Assembly: GCA_964406605.1 (NCBI GenBank)
Contig: CAYOSF010000010.1
Coordinates: 124,001-188,000, forward strand
Source: CAYOSF01 sp964406605
Lineage (GTDB): Bacteria > Chloroflexota > Dehalococcoidia > DSTF01 > RBG-16-68-14
Direction: 5' to 3'
DNA: 64,000 nt
Both the position numbers and the translations under genes were made by a program. Position 1 is the stretch's first letter, and each line of letters begins with the position of its first letter. The notes under the pieces are model-generated. The model worked only from the letters and a program-made list of their open reading frames with translations, was not told where the DNA came from and did not search any database. Positions 34,019 to 43,245 of the stretch are shown here, piece after piece.

Positions 34019-36181
34019 ATGTCTGCATGGAAGAGATTCGCGCTCCGGTCGCGACGAACGGCCCTCGTTCTGAGCGTCATGGCGTTCGCGGCAGTAGCCG
34101 TGCTTCCCTGGCCGACGGCCGAGCCGACCGGCGCGACGGGCAACACCATCACCCAGTTGGACCAGGCTGGCGCTTTCGAAGGGTCCGGCTCGCTCGTTCT
34201 GGACTCAAGCGGCAACCCGGTGATCAGCTTCTACCGCGGGGGAGATCGGGACCTCGTGGTGGTGCACTGCAACGACCCCAACTGCGAAGGTGACGACGAG
34301 AGCATCGTCACACCCGATACGGGCGACGTAGGCACGTTCACCTCGCTCAAGCTGGATTCAAGCGGCAACCCGGTCGTCAGCTACTACGACAAGGCCGGCC
34401 GCGACCTGAAGGTGCTGCACTGCGGCACTGCCAACTGTACATCAGGCAACAGCATGACCTCGCCCGACACGAGCGGTATCGTGGGCCAGTACACTTCGCT
34501 GGAGTTGGACTCAAGCGGCAACCCGGTGGTGAGCTACTGCGGCAACACTCAACTGAAGGTCATGCACTGCAACGACCCAAACTGTGCGGGCGGCGACGAG
34601 AGCATCAACTCGACCGACTCAGGCTTCGACTTCGGGTACACGTCGCTGGAGCTGGATGCAAGCGGCTACCCGGTCGTCAGCTACTGCCAGTTCGGGGGAG
34701 GTCTGTGCAACGACCTGAAGGTGCTTCGCTGCAACGACCCGAACTGCGCGGGCGGCGACGAAAGCATCGCCTCGCCCGACACGGAGGGCGATGTCGGCTA
34801 CTATACCTCGCTGGAGCTGGACGGAAGCGGCTATCCGATCGTGAGCTACCACGACTTCACCAACCACGACCTGAAGATGCTGCACTGCGGCAACGCCAAC
34901 TGCACGTCGGGCAACAGCCTCACCTCGCCTCACACCGACGACAACGTCGGTGGAGACACCTCGCTGGAGTTGGACTCAAGCGGCAACCCGGTGGTCAGCT
35001 ACCACCACATAGGCTACGGCGACCTCATGGTGATGCACTGCAATGACCTCGACTGCTCGGGCGGCGACGAGAGCTTCGCCTGGCCCGACACGCCCGGCTG
35101 GGTGGGGTCGTATACATCGCTGGCGCTGGACTCAAGCGGCAACCCGGTGGTCAGCTACCGCAACGACACCGGCCACGCCCTCAGGGTGCTGCATTGCAGC
35201 GACCCCAATTGCGCCGGCGTCAAGATCACACCGACCTCCACACCAACGCCCACGCCAACCTACACGGCCACACCGACGGACACGCCCACGCCCACCGATA
35301 CCCCCACGCCAACGGCCACGGCCACGCCCACCGATACCCCCACGCCAACGGCCACGGCCACGCCCACAAACACGCCGACCAACACGCATACACCTACCGT
35401 GACCAGCTCGCCAACCCCAACCCCAACTCCAAATACTCCTGTCGGGGCGCCGGTAGAGGTGCCGCTGGGCGTCGGGGTTACGGTCACCTTTGACGAGGTG
35501 ACACAGGCTGGCAATACGACGCTGACAACGAGTGAGCCGGGACCGCCACCGCCGCAGGGTTTCCGCTTGGGCTCTCCGCCAACGTACTACGACATCTCCA
35601 CCACAGCAACCTACACAGGAAGCATCGAGGTCTGCATTGACTACGACGATTCTGCCTTCGCACCCGGCGTCGAAAAAAGCCTGCGGCTCTTTCATCGCGA
35701 AGACTCTGCTTGGGTGGACGTGACCACCTTCCTGGACACGGACATCAACCGGATCTGTGGCAGGGTCACCGACCTGTCCTTGTTCGTCCCGGCCGAACTG
35801 ATACCGGGAGAGGACTTCGATGGTGACGGATGCCCGAATGAGGAGGAGTTGGGTGACGACGGGCGAGCGGGCGGGCGCCGCGACCCGCTCAACCCGTGGG
35901 ACTACTTCAACCCGACAAACGACGGGCTGAACCGCATTGATGACGTGCTGGCCGTGGTGGACCACTACTTTCTCCGCGAGGGCGAGCCGGGCTACGAGAG
36001 CGGCAAGTACGACCGGAGCTATCTGGGGCCGAACGATTGGAACCTGGGTCCGCCGGACGGGCAGGTGCTGGTGGACGACGTTGTGCACGCGGTGAAGCAG
36101 TACTTCCACGACTGCGGGACAGGGATCGTGAAGCCGACGCCCACAGCGCCGCTGGCACCCAACGCGACGCCACTGCGGTAG
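34019..36181 (+). CDS. Secreted protein with seven Cys-bearing repeats, PT-rich linker and C-terminal calcium-binding module
   Basis: 720 residues. A signal peptide (ending near ATG-NTITQ) is followed by exactly seven units of 45-60 residues sharing LELDSSGNPVVSYxD and LKVLHCxDPNCxxGxES with the 14-unit protein at 17493; HCNDPNC types alternate with HCGNANC types. Next is a TPTPTDTPTPTATATP linker whose DNA has a 36-base tandem duplication (35290-35361), then a beta domain (residues 480-590) and a terminal module with EDFDGDGCPNEEELGDDGRA and NRIDDVLAVVDHY, calcium-loop motifs akin to thrombospondin-3/dockerin. Seven units fit one seven-bladed propeller. Extracellular; no enzyme motif. Confidence 0.8.
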   Translation: MSAWKRFALRSRRTALVLSVMAFAAVAVLPWPTAEPTGATGNTITQLDQAGAFEGSGSLVLDSSGNPVISFYRGGDRDLVVVHCNDPNCEGDDESIVTPDTGDVGTFTSLKLDSSGNPVVSYYDKAGRDLKVLHCGTANCTSGNSMTSPDTSGIVGQYTSLELDSSGNPVVSYCGNTQLKVMHCNDPNCAGGDESINSTDSGFDFGYTSLELDASGYPVVSYCQFGGGLCNDLKVLRCNDPNCAGGDESIASPDTEGDVGYYTSLELDGSGYPIVSYHDFTNHDLKMLHCGNANCTSGNSLTSPHTDDNVGGDTSLELDSSGNPVVSYHHIGYGDLMVMHCNDLDCSGGDESFAWPDTPGWVGSYTSLALDSSGNPVVSYRNDTGHALRVLHCSDPNCAGVKITPTSTPTPTPTYTATPTDTPTPTDTPTPTATATPTDTPTPTATATPTNTPTNTHTPTVTSSPTPTPTPNTPVGAPVEVPLGVGVTVTFDEVTQAGNTTLTTSEPGPPPPQGFRLGSPPTYYDISTTATYTGSIEVCIDYDDSAFAPGVEKSLRLFHREDSAWVDVTTFLDTDINRICGRVTDLSLFVPAELIPGEDFDGDGCPNEEELGDDGRAGGRRDPLNPWDYFNPTNDGLNRIDDVLAVVDHYFLREGEPGYESGKYDRSYLGPNDWNLGPPDGQVLVDDVVHAVKQYFHDCGTGIVKPTPTAPLAPNATPLR

Positions 36182-36197
36182 GTCACGCCCGGCGCTT

Positions 36198-36215
36198 CAC
36201 TATCGGCAGATAGTG
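36198..36215 (+). terminator. Perfect 7-bp hairpin after the Cys-repeat gene
   Basis: CACTATC-GGCA-GATAGTG begins 17 bases after the stop. The stem is perfect but AT-rich and no T-run follows, so termination is uncertain. It lies between convergent genes and could serve as a bidirectional end or mRNA-stabilising hairpin. Confidence 0.35.
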
Positions 36216-36248
36216 TGGCTTCGTGGAGCGGGCGAACGCCTCTGGACC

Positions 36249-37088
36249 CTAGTCCCAGAAGTCTAGCGTTGTCCGCATCGCCTTCTCGAAATCCTCGTCG
36301 GACATCTGTTTGTGCAGTCCGCCCAGCAACTCGGCGTCCTGACCGACGAGGTAGCGCCGACTCGGCTGCTCCGCGGCCGCTGCGTCGACAATCACGTCCG
36401 CTACTACTTGCGCGTCGGCCAGTTCGCCACCTCCAGGCAGTTTGAGACGCGCCTCCGCAAATCGTTTCTCCAGTTCAGCGTAGGGCGATCTCTCTGTGAA
36501 CCGTCGAGCTGGCCCCGAGTTGTTGGACATCTCCGTCTCGAAATCGCCCGGCTCTATCATCACAACCCGGATTCCGAACGGGTGCAATTCGTAGTACAGC
36601 GCGTCGGCCAGCGCCTCGACAGCGTGCTTGCTGGCGGAGTAGATGCCCGAGAATGGCGCCGTCACCTTTCCCGCCAGGGAGCCGACGATGATGATGGTGC
36701 CGTCCTGCTGGGCGCGCATCTGCGGCAACACGGCCCGCGTCGTCCGGATCACGCCGAAGACGTTTGTCTCGAAGACTGCCGCCACCTCGTCATCATCGAA
36801 GTCCTCAACGGGACCCCCCGTGCCGATGCCGGCGTTGTTCACCAGCACATCAATCCGCTCTGCTCGTCTGACAACCTCCGCAACCGCACCCTCGACTGAC
36901 CCGCCGTCGTTCACGTCCAGCTGCAGCACCTCCACTGAAACGCCTGCCGCCTTCGCCTCCTCACGGAGAGGGCCGTCCTTCCCGGTATTCCGCATCGTCG
37001 CGAAGACCGTGTTGCCGCGCCGGGCGAACTCCAGCGCTGTTAGCTTCCCGATTCCTGAACTGCAGCCCGTAACCACTACGACAGACAT
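36249..37088 (-). CDS. Short-chain dehydrogenase/reductase
   Basis: 279 residues from ATG 37088 (GAGGAGGATC upstream). Classical SDR: cofactor loop TGCSSGIG, NNAG motif LVNNAGIG, catalytic Ser in VGSLAGK and YSASKHAVEAL (Tyr and Lys). Thr/Met-Arg after the second strand (FATMRN) points to NADPH. The C-terminal segment and length fit the 17-beta-hydroxysteroid or oxidoreductase subgroup. Single gene; substrate unknown. Confidence 0.92.
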   Translation of the reverse strand: MSVVVVTGCSSGIGKLTALEFARRGNTVFATMRNTGKDGPLREEAKAAGVSVEVLQLDVNDGGSVEGAVAEVVRRAERIDVLVNNAGIGTGGPVEDFDDDEVAAVFETNVFGVIRTTRAVLPQMRAQQDGTIIIVGSLAGKVTAPFSGIYSASKHAVEALADALYYELHPFGIRVVMIEPGDFETEMSNNSGPARRFTERSPYAELEKRFAEARLKLPGGGELADAQVVADVIVDAAAAEQPSRRYLVGQDAELLGGLHKQMSDEDFEKAMRTTLDFWD

Positions 37089-37320
37089 TCGATCCTCCTC
37101 GCTGTCCCTTGGCGGACCGCCCTGCGCCGACAAAGTGACCCACGAGGATTGTACCCGAGTAGCCAACGCGGCAGGCGGACAGCTGCCATTTGCACGATGT
37201 AGAGATGGTGCGAGGTGGGTGCAGCCTCATCCTGCAGTTCACGGCGGGCTTGATACCCTTCCTGCCCCCGTAGCAGAGTGGCTCGCTTCCCAAACAGAGC
37301 GTCGCGCGTTCGAGGAGAGG

Positions 37321-38898
37321 CTACGGCGGCTCGGTGAAGAAGTAGGGGCCTTCCATGCCGGCGATGCATGAGCTGTCGGGCGGCACGGCGGGATCGTTGA
37401 GGAAGGCGAGCGTCATCTCGAGCGGGCAGAGGTCGGCGATACTGACGCCGTGGCCGACGCCCGGGAAGGTGAAGAAGTAGCTGCGCGAGAGGTCCTGCGC
37501 GACCTGTTCGCCCCAATGCGGCGGCGTGATCGGGTCGTACTCGCCGGCGAGAACGAGCGTTGGGATGTCGCTCGCGACTGGTTGGTTCTCGATCGGGTCC
37601 GCGGGCGGGACGTTCCACAGCTCGCAGATGTCGATGATCGGCGCGGCATCAAAGCCGTAACGGATCCTGGGGTAGGCCTCGAGCGATGCTAGGTACGCGT
37701 CTTCGGAGCTGAAGGGGAACTCCTCGCGGCACTCTACTGAGTAGTGCATGCCCGTGCTGGTCGTTTCGTGCGTGAAGAAGAGGTCTCCGAGGAGCGGTGT
37801 GAGCACCTCCGTGTCCCCGTTGTAGGCCGTGTAGATCACGGCTGGCAAGAACGGAATGCTGCCGGTGGAGTACATCTCGGAGAAGAACGAATCTATGAAG
37901 AGGTCGCCGCTCATCTTGGCTGGGATCGTCTTGTCCATCGCGAACTGGTAAGCCTCGAGATCGGCCGGCGTATCGTTCAAGCGATCGACGAGCTCGAAGA
38001 AGACGCGCTCCAGGTCTGGGTACGCCGCGTTGCAAGCGGGGTCCGCGGCGCACCCGGCGAAGAGCGCACTAAAGGCACGGTCGGCGTTCGGCAGCATCTC
38101 GCCGTACAGGTCCGCCTGTGGTGGATAGCTCGAGTCAAGGATCACGCTGCGAATGCCCTGCGGATAGTCGCGCATTATCGTGAGGGCAAGACGCGTGCCG
38201 TAGGAGATACCGTAGAGGTTCCACTCCTCGATGCCGAGCGCTTGGCGCAGGTCGTTCAGATCGGCTGCGCTCTCGGCGCTGTTGTAACCGGAGAGGTCCG
38301 CACCGGAGGCCTCCAAGTCTCGCCTACAGGCCGTCAACGACGCGGTGATGAGGGACTGGAGTTGCTCCCTGCGGACATCGCGCTCCATCCACTGGAGGAT
38401 CGCGCTCTTGAATTGCGGGCAGTCGAGCGCCGGCTGCGACTCGCCGACGCCGCGCTGGTCGAACAGTACAACGTCGCGGTCGGCGACGAATGGGCCGAAG
38501 AAGCTGTCGAACGAGAGCTTCATCGTCTCTAGCGTGCTGGCTCCCGGCCCGCCTTCGAGATAGACCATCGGGTCGGGCCGCGGATCGGGGTTGTTGCTCT
38601 TCGCCACGGCCACCGCGATGACGATGTCACGGCTGTTGGGGTCGGCGCGGTTCTCCGGGACCGTAAGCTGGCCGCATTCGGTGATGCGCCCGATCGGCAC
38701 TTCGTACGGGCAGGCGATGCGCTCGTAGCGCTCCTCGGGCGAGAGCTGTGGCCTGGCCGTGGGCGTAGGCGGCCTCGCCGTGGCCGCTGATGACTGCGGC
38801 GGCGTCGAATTCGAGGTTGACAGGCATGCACCGGCGAGTAGCGCCAGCACAGCGAGTCCTGCGGCATGGATGGGACCCGAGAGACGTGGGTTCGCCAT
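37321..38898 (-). CDS. Secreted tripeptidyl-aminopeptidase-like alpha/beta hydrolase (lipoprotein)
   Basis: 525 residues from ATG 38898 (CAGGAGGG upstream). Lipoprotein signal (LALLAGACLS), a Pro/Thr linker, then the proline-iminopeptidase/TAP-like fold: LEGGPGAST (oxyanion HGGPG variant), FDQRGVGES, YGISYGTRLAL (nucleophile Ser), EYDPITPP (Asp) and PGVGHGVS (His). A cap domain with several Cys lies between. The family releases N-terminal peptides or hydrolyses esters outside the cell. Single gene. Confidence 0.88.
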   Translation of the reverse strand: MANPRLSGPIHAAGLAVLALLAGACLSTSNSTPPQSSAATARPPTPTARPQLSPEERYERIACPYEVPIGRITECGQLTVPENRADPNSRDIVIAVAVAKSNNPDPRPDPMVYLEGGPGASTLETMKLSFDSFFGPFVADRDVVLFDQRGVGESQPALDCPQFKSAILQWMERDVRREQLQSLITASLTACRRDLEASGADLSGYNSAESAADLNDLRQALGIEEWNLYGISYGTRLALTIMRDYPQGIRSVILDSSYPPQADLYGEMLPNADRAFSALFAGCAADPACNAAYPDLERVFFELVDRLNDTPADLEAYQFAMDKTIPAKMSGDLFIDSFFSEMYSTGSIPFLPAVIYTAYNGDTEVLTPLLGDLFFTHETTSTGMHYSVECREEFPFSSEDAYLASLEAYPRIRYGFDAAPIIDICELWNVPPADPIENQPVASDIPTLVLAGEYDPITPPHWGEQVAQDLSRSYFFTFPGVGHGVSIADLCPLEMTLAFLNDPAVPPDSSCIAGMEGPYFFTEPP

Positions 38899-39070
38899 GC
38901 GGCCCTCCTGACATAAGAATCGGTTGGGTGACGGCAAGCTGGAGGGCTCAGGATGTGTGGCCGCGCAGGTCACGTTGTGCGCGAGCTCGCTACGGGGGCC
39001 TCACTCTTGTGGAAGCCTGGTCAGAGATGAAGGCTTGCATGGTGCAGCATGCCCTGCAAGGGAGATATCG

Positions 39071-39232
39071 ATGATTGAGCACACGGGGGACGGCCCAGTG
39101 CACGTCTTCACCATGCAGAATGAGCGGAACCTGATCCGCCTGCCGTTCCTGGCGCATCTGCTCGAGGCGGAGAGTGAAGGCGATTCGGCCCCCGTCCTGG
39201 TGCTCCGCGCTTCGCACGAACCACGGGACCGC
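39071..39232 (+). pseudogene. N-terminal remnant of an enoyl-CoA hydratase
   Basis: AAGGGAGAT precedes ATG 39071, and about 53 codons (MIEHTGDGPVHVFTMQNERN ... FLAHLLEAESEGDSAPVLVLR) align with the start of crotonase-family proteins of the MIEHxxxGxVHVLTM type. The oxyanion loop and everything beyond are missing; the frame goes on into unrelated sequence and stops at 39328. The other parts of the 38899-39485 gap show nothing I can support. Confidence 0.45.
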
Positions 39233-39485
39233 CCCCAGCGCCGCGTCCATGGCATCGCCCCTCGGCGGGCCTCGGCGAAGGTTGGCCGTCTGCCGGCAAA
39301 CTACGGGCCCGGAACGACAAACGCGTGAGCCCCAGTGCGCCCCGGACGGTAGAATGAGTCCGCGAGATCTTGGTGACACCGTTACCGCCTCAAGACGTCG
39401 GAGGCGAGTTACAGTGCGCGAAGCGTTGGAGTCGCATACCAACGCGGGGCGAAAGCGTCGCCGGCCGCAGAAGGATCGCTCCAGT

Positions 39486-40547
39486 ATGACACAGCCCCCA
39501 AAGGTGGCCGCCCGGCGCCGGTGGCCGATCAGTGCTTTCGTGTGGCTGGCCCTGCTCGTTGCGGTCAGCGCTTTGGTGTTCACCAACGTGGGCGAACTGC
39601 GGAAGATCGCCGGCGCACTCGCGGACGCACGCTGGCAGGCCGTCGTACTCGCTGCAGCTGTCGAATTGCTCTTTCTCGTGAACTTGGGCTTCTTCTATGC
39701 GAACACGTTTCGCGCAAGCGGCATCTCCGCCGGCGCGGGCCGCTACGTCCTCCTCTCCTCCGCTTCCAACTTCGTTAACCTGGTCTCCAAGACGGGGGGC
39801 CTCGGCGGCATCGCGCTCTTTCTTGAGGAGGGACGGCGCAGGCGCGAGCCGGCCGCGCGCGTCACCGCCGCTTACATGACGGTCTACGCGTTGGGCTACG
39901 GGGCGTACGTCCTGACGCTCGCCGTTGCGCTCGGATTGTTGTACTTGCGGGGCTCCCTCCAGCCCGTGGAGCTCGTCGCGTCGGGAATCATGCTGACGCT
40001 TATCATAGGCATCGCTGTTGGCGTAGCGATGAGTCTGCGAAACCGGGCGCTACTGGAGCGCCTCTTCATGGTGGCTTCACGCCCCCCCAATGTCCTCGCG
40101 CGGCTTCTGGGCCGCCGGCCGTTCGTTGAGCGACCCTCCGCCCGGCGTGCCGCCGCCGAGCTCTACGATGCCATCATGCATATCCGGCGCCGGCCTGGGA
40201 GGTTCGTCCTCCCGGCCGGGCATGCCCTTGCGGTGGAACTGTTGAGCGCGTTCCTGCTGTACACGGTTGCCCGGGCCTTTCATGGGAACTTGGGCTTCGA
40301 GGCCGCGCTGGCCGCCTACGCCATCTCACTCCTCTTCTCCATGATCGCGATCACGCCATCGGGCCTTGGGTTCGTTGAGACGTCACTGAGCGTCCTCTTG
40401 ATCTCGTTCGGCATGCCCAGACAAGACGCGATAGCCACGGCCCTTGGCTATCGCCTGTTCGAGTTTTGGCTCCCGGTCTTGCTCGGCGCGATCAGCCTTT
40501 GGTGGGTGCGTCGCGGCTTCGGCCGGTCGGAGGGCCCCACGGCGTGA
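39486..40547 (+). CDS. Lysylphosphatidylglycerol synthase transmembrane (flippase-like) protein
   Basis: 353 residues with about eight membrane helices and the LPG_synthase_TM pattern: a conserved polar segment SSASNFVNLVSKTGGLGGIALFL and the late TPSGLGFVETSLSVLL. In MprF this domain moves aminoacylated lipids to the outer leaflet. The start ATG 39486 is preceded by AAGGATCG. Its stop overlaps the GTG of the next gene by four bases, and that gene supplies the missing synthase half, so the two together rebuild a split MprF. Confidence 0.85.
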   Translation: MTQPPKVAARRRWPISAFVWLALLVAVSALVFTNVGELRKIAGALADARWQAVVLAAAVELLFLVNLGFFYANTFRASGISAGAGRYVLLSSASNFVNLVSKTGGLGGIALFLEEGRRRREPAARVTAAYMTVYALGYGAYVLTLAVALGLLYLRGSLQPVELVASGIMLTLIIGIAVGVAMSLRNRALLERLFMVASRPPNVLARLLGRRPFVERPSARRAAAELYDAIMHIRRRPGRFVLPAGHALAVELLSAFLLYTVARAFHGNLGFEAALAAYAISLLFSMIAITPSGLGFVETSLSVLLISFGMPRQDAIATALGYRLFEFWLPVLLGAISLWWVRRGFGRSEGPTA

Positions 40548-42241
40548 GGCGGGCGCCCCGGCCCACCCTTGAACGCCACGCGATCGCCGTGGGAGCGGTG
40601 CTGCTCGCCACGTATGACGTCGTCCTCACCATGCTGCCGGCGCCGCTGGCCGGCGTGGGCCAGATCCGACACGTCGTGCCAAGGGATGCGGTCAATGGGA
40701 GCCGCTTCGTTCTCTTGGTGCTCGGGATGCTGCTGTTTCAGTCGGCACCCGGTCTCTGGCATGGGAAACGCTTCGCCTGGGCGATGGCGCTCGCGTGCTG
40801 CGCCGGATCCGCGTTTGCCCACCCGTTCAAGCACCTTGACTTGTGGGGTACGAGCGCGAGCATGCTGTTGGCGGGCGTGCTAATCGGCGCCAGGGCGCAG
40901 TTTCCCGCGCGCAGCGACCCACCGACAGCGCTGCGCGGCGTGCTCACGCTGGTCGTGGGGCTCGCCGCCGTCTTCGTGTACAGCACGGCCGGCCTCTACC
41001 TTCTGGACCCGGACTTCCGGCACCCCGTGCCGCTGGGCTCGGCGCTCCGCGACAGCTTCACGCTGCTGTTCATTGTCCCCGCCGCCACGGCCGAGCCGGC
41101 TACTCACCACGGCGTCTGGTTCATCGACTCCGTCCGCGCCGGGGTTCTGCTCGTGCTGGCGCTCGGGTTGGCGCAGTTGCTGCGCCCGGTCATCGACCGA
41201 ACGCGCATCCACCCCGCGGAGCGTGGGCGGGTCCGCAAGCTACTGGAGCGGTACGGTGACTCGTCCATCGCGTTCTTCGCGCTGTTGCCGGACAAGACCT
41301 ACTTCTTCGCCGAACGGGGCGATGCGGTCCTGGCATTCAAAGCCGTTGGTGGAAACGCCGTCGTTATGGGCGACCCCATAGGAGACGAAGCAGCCCTCTC
41401 CAATCTTGTCGAGTCCTTTCAGGAGCACTGTGAGCTGAACGGCTGGGCCGTGGCCTTCCATCAGGCGACGCCCAGGTACCTGGAGGAGTATCGCAGGCAC
41501 AGGCTCGCTGCCTTGAAGATCGGGGAGGAAGGCACCGTGCGCGTCCAGGAATTCAGCCTGGCCGGCCACGCGATGAAACAGCTTCGTTCGCGGATGAACC
41601 ACTTTGAGCGGGAAGGGTTTCAGGCCGAGGTCCTGGCGCCGCCCCATTCGCCCGCGCTGATCGTGGCCCTGCGTGAGATCTCGGATGAATGGCTCGCGCG
41701 GGGCGGCCATCGCGAACGGACATTCACGCTGGGCTACTTCGATGAAGCGCTCCTGCAAACATGCGAGATCATGGTTGCGAGAACGCCTGGCGGCTCGCCT
41801 GTCGGCTTCGCGAATATCATCCCTTCCTACCGATCGCGGACGGCCAACTTCGACATGGTGCGCTATCGCCGGGAGCCGGGCGGCGTGGCGGACTTTCTCT
41901 ACGTGTCCTTGATCCGTCATTTTCGGCGGCTGGGATACGCCGGGATGAACCTCGGGCTCGCGCCGTTCAGCGGGATCACCAAGGGCGGCGTTTCGTCGCC
42001 GGCGGAACGCGCGATGCGCCTCCTCTACGAGCGCGGTGACTTCCTCTTTCGCTACAAAGGGCTGCGTGAGTTCAAAGAGAAGTTTGCGCCGGCCTGGGAG
42101 CCGCGCTACCTGGTCTACGGGAGCGATCTTCAGCTCCCGGGCATCGCGCTCGCCGTCGCACGGGCCGGCGAGCTGGGCGGCCGGGGACGGCACGGCGCCC
42201 CCTTGGCTACGCTCATAGCACGTGTTCGAGGGATGGGGTAA
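40544..42241 (+). CDS. DUF2156 phosphatidylglycerol aminoacyltransferase (MprF catalytic half)
   Basis: 565 residues from GTG 40544, coupled to the upstream gene by a GTGA overlap. About seven N-terminal helices (residues 10-220) precede the double-GNAT DUF2156 domain: KLLERYGDSSIAFFALLPDKTYFF, VMGDPIGDE, VRVQEFSLAGHAMKQLRSRMN, GFANIIPSY and KEKFAPAWEPRYLVY are characteristic of MprF/LysX synthases that move an amino acid from aminoacyl-tRNA to phosphatidylglycerol. This modifies membrane charge and often gives resistance to cationic peptides. The amino acid used cannot be read from sequence. Confidence 0.88.
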   Translation: MRRAPRPTLERHAIAVGAVLLATYDVVLTMLPAPLAGVGQIRHVVPRDAVNGSRFVLLVLGMLLFQSAPGLWHGKRFAWAMALACCAGSAFAHPFKHLDLWGTSASMLLAGVLIGARAQFPARSDPPTALRGVLTLVVGLAAVFVYSTAGLYLLDPDFRHPVPLGSALRDSFTLLFIVPAATAEPATHHGVWFIDSVRAGVLLVLALGLAQLLRPVIDRTRIHPAERGRVRKLLERYGDSSIAFFALLPDKTYFFAERGDAVLAFKAVGGNAVVMGDPIGDEAALSNLVESFQEHCELNGWAVAFHQATPRYLEEYRRHRLAALKIGEEGTVRVQEFSLAGHAMKQLRSRMNHFEREGFQAEVLAPPHSPALIVALREISDEWLARGGHRERTFTLGYFDEALLQTCEIMVARTPGGSPVGFANIIPSYRSRTANFDMVRYRREPGGVADFLYVSLIRHFRRLGYAGMNLGLAPFSGITKGGVSSPAERAMRLLYERGDFLFRYKGLREFKEKFAPAWEPRYLVYGSDLQLPGIALAVARAGELGGRGRHGAPLATLIARVRGMG

Positions 42242-42936
42242 TGGACGCGGCGATGTCAGCCCGGAGAGAGGGGCGCGCGAGAGCGGTACTCAGATCGCTG
42301 CCGTGTAGGTTCCGCAGCAGCATCACGATTACTGCTGCCGTCGTGGTGATTGGCATCTTGACCGGGACCGTCTTCCGAAGCAACCACCACTCGATCATTG
42401 GCGTCGTCGGACTGGACCTGCAGGCGCTGAAGGCCGGCCGGGTCTGGTTCATACCGGTGGCAACGCTGATTCCCGCGCAGCCCGGCATCAAGTGGCACCT
42501 GGCCCTTTTCGTCCTGGTCGCCGTTGGTTTGCTGGAATATGTCGCAGGCAGCTTGCGCGCCGTCGTCACGTTCTTTCTCTCCGACTGGCTTGGCTCGCCG
42601 TTGACGATCTTGGCCCTCTGGGGGTTGGCGACGGCGGGTTCGTCCACGGCGGAGCGACTCGTTCACAACCCGGACACCGGCCCGTCGGCGGCGGCCTTCG
42701 GCGCATCGGTGGCCGCGGCTATCGTCCTTTCCCCGCCCTTGCGTTGGGTGGCTCTCATCGGGCTCTCGGCGTTCCTGTCGAGCGCGTTCGCCTTTCAGCA
42801 ACTGGATGTCGCGCTGGCCCACGCGATTGCGGCCGCCGTGGGCGCTGGGCTGACCGTTCTCTGGCGTCTCTGGGCACGGTCGAAGACTGGCAGCAAACAG
42901 CGCGCTACCCGCAGCGAGTCGGAATTCCCCCGATAG
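42241..42936 (+). CDS. Rhomboid-like intramembrane protease
   Basis: 231 residues with six helices. The first loop GRVWFIPVATLIPAQPGIKWHLALF recalls the rhomboid L1 region, helix 4 contains GPSAAAFGAS (rhomboid GxSxxxFG with the nucleophile Ser) and helix 6 contains ALAHAIAAAVGAG (the His of the AHxxGxxxG motif). The dyad is therefore present though the consensus is loose. Its ATG shares one base with the TAA of the synthase gene (TAATG), so flippase, synthase and rhomboid form one coupled operon, suggesting the protease acts on the lipid-modification system. Confidence 0.65.
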   Translation: MDAAMSARREGRARAVLRSLPCRFRSSITITAAVVVIGILTGTVFRSNHHSIIGVVGLDLQALKAGRVWFIPVATLIPAQPGIKWHLALFVLVAVGLLEYVAGSLRAVVTFFLSDWLGSPLTILALWGLATAGSSTAERLVHNPDTGPSAAAFGASVAAAIVLSPPLRWVALIGLSAFLSSAFAFQQLDVALAHAIAAAVGAGLTVLWRLWARSKTGSKQRATRSESEFPR

Positions 42937-43245
42937 AAGTCTCGACAGTGCGCAGAGGTCGGGCCGGTCTCTCCCTGTGTCCCGGCGAACTCTTGTTCCC
43001 GCCTGCCTGAGCTCCAACGTGCCCGTGCTGCCCTCCAGCGCCCGCCGACGTCGCACATCCGCACCTGCACACACTTCCCAGTGAAGATACCGGCTGACGG
43101 CATGCGCCATTCGTGGAATGGTGTCCCGTCGTTCAGGATCGCGCGAGCGGCCATCCTCCGGTGACTGCGCCGACCGCCGCTCATTGACGGCCCGCGTGAC
43201 CCGGCTCGTGTACAATGTGCCATCACGTGGACAGGAGGCAGTGCC
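42937..43245. promoter_or_regulatory. Intergenic region with trmO promoter candidate
   Basis: TACAAT (43211-43216) lies 30 bases before the trmO GTG, with AGGAGG (43233-43238) as ribosome site. TTGACG (43184-43189) is present but 21 bases away, longer than a usual spacer. The rest of the stretch has no supported gene. Confidence 0.4.

Noticed and set aside
34200..35200. Regularly spaced DNA repeats that might suggest CRISPR
   Set aside because: They are codons of the Cys-pair protein repeat, in frame, with diverging units; there are no identical direct repeats with unique spacers and no cas genes in the window.
37264..37329. Possible tRNA (GTAGCAGAGTGG at one end, GTTCGAGG and GCTACGGCGGC at the other)
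   Set aside because: The outer inverted repeat pairs, but the T stem cannot form, the anticodon arm is absent and the 3-prime part is the coding end of the peptidase gene.
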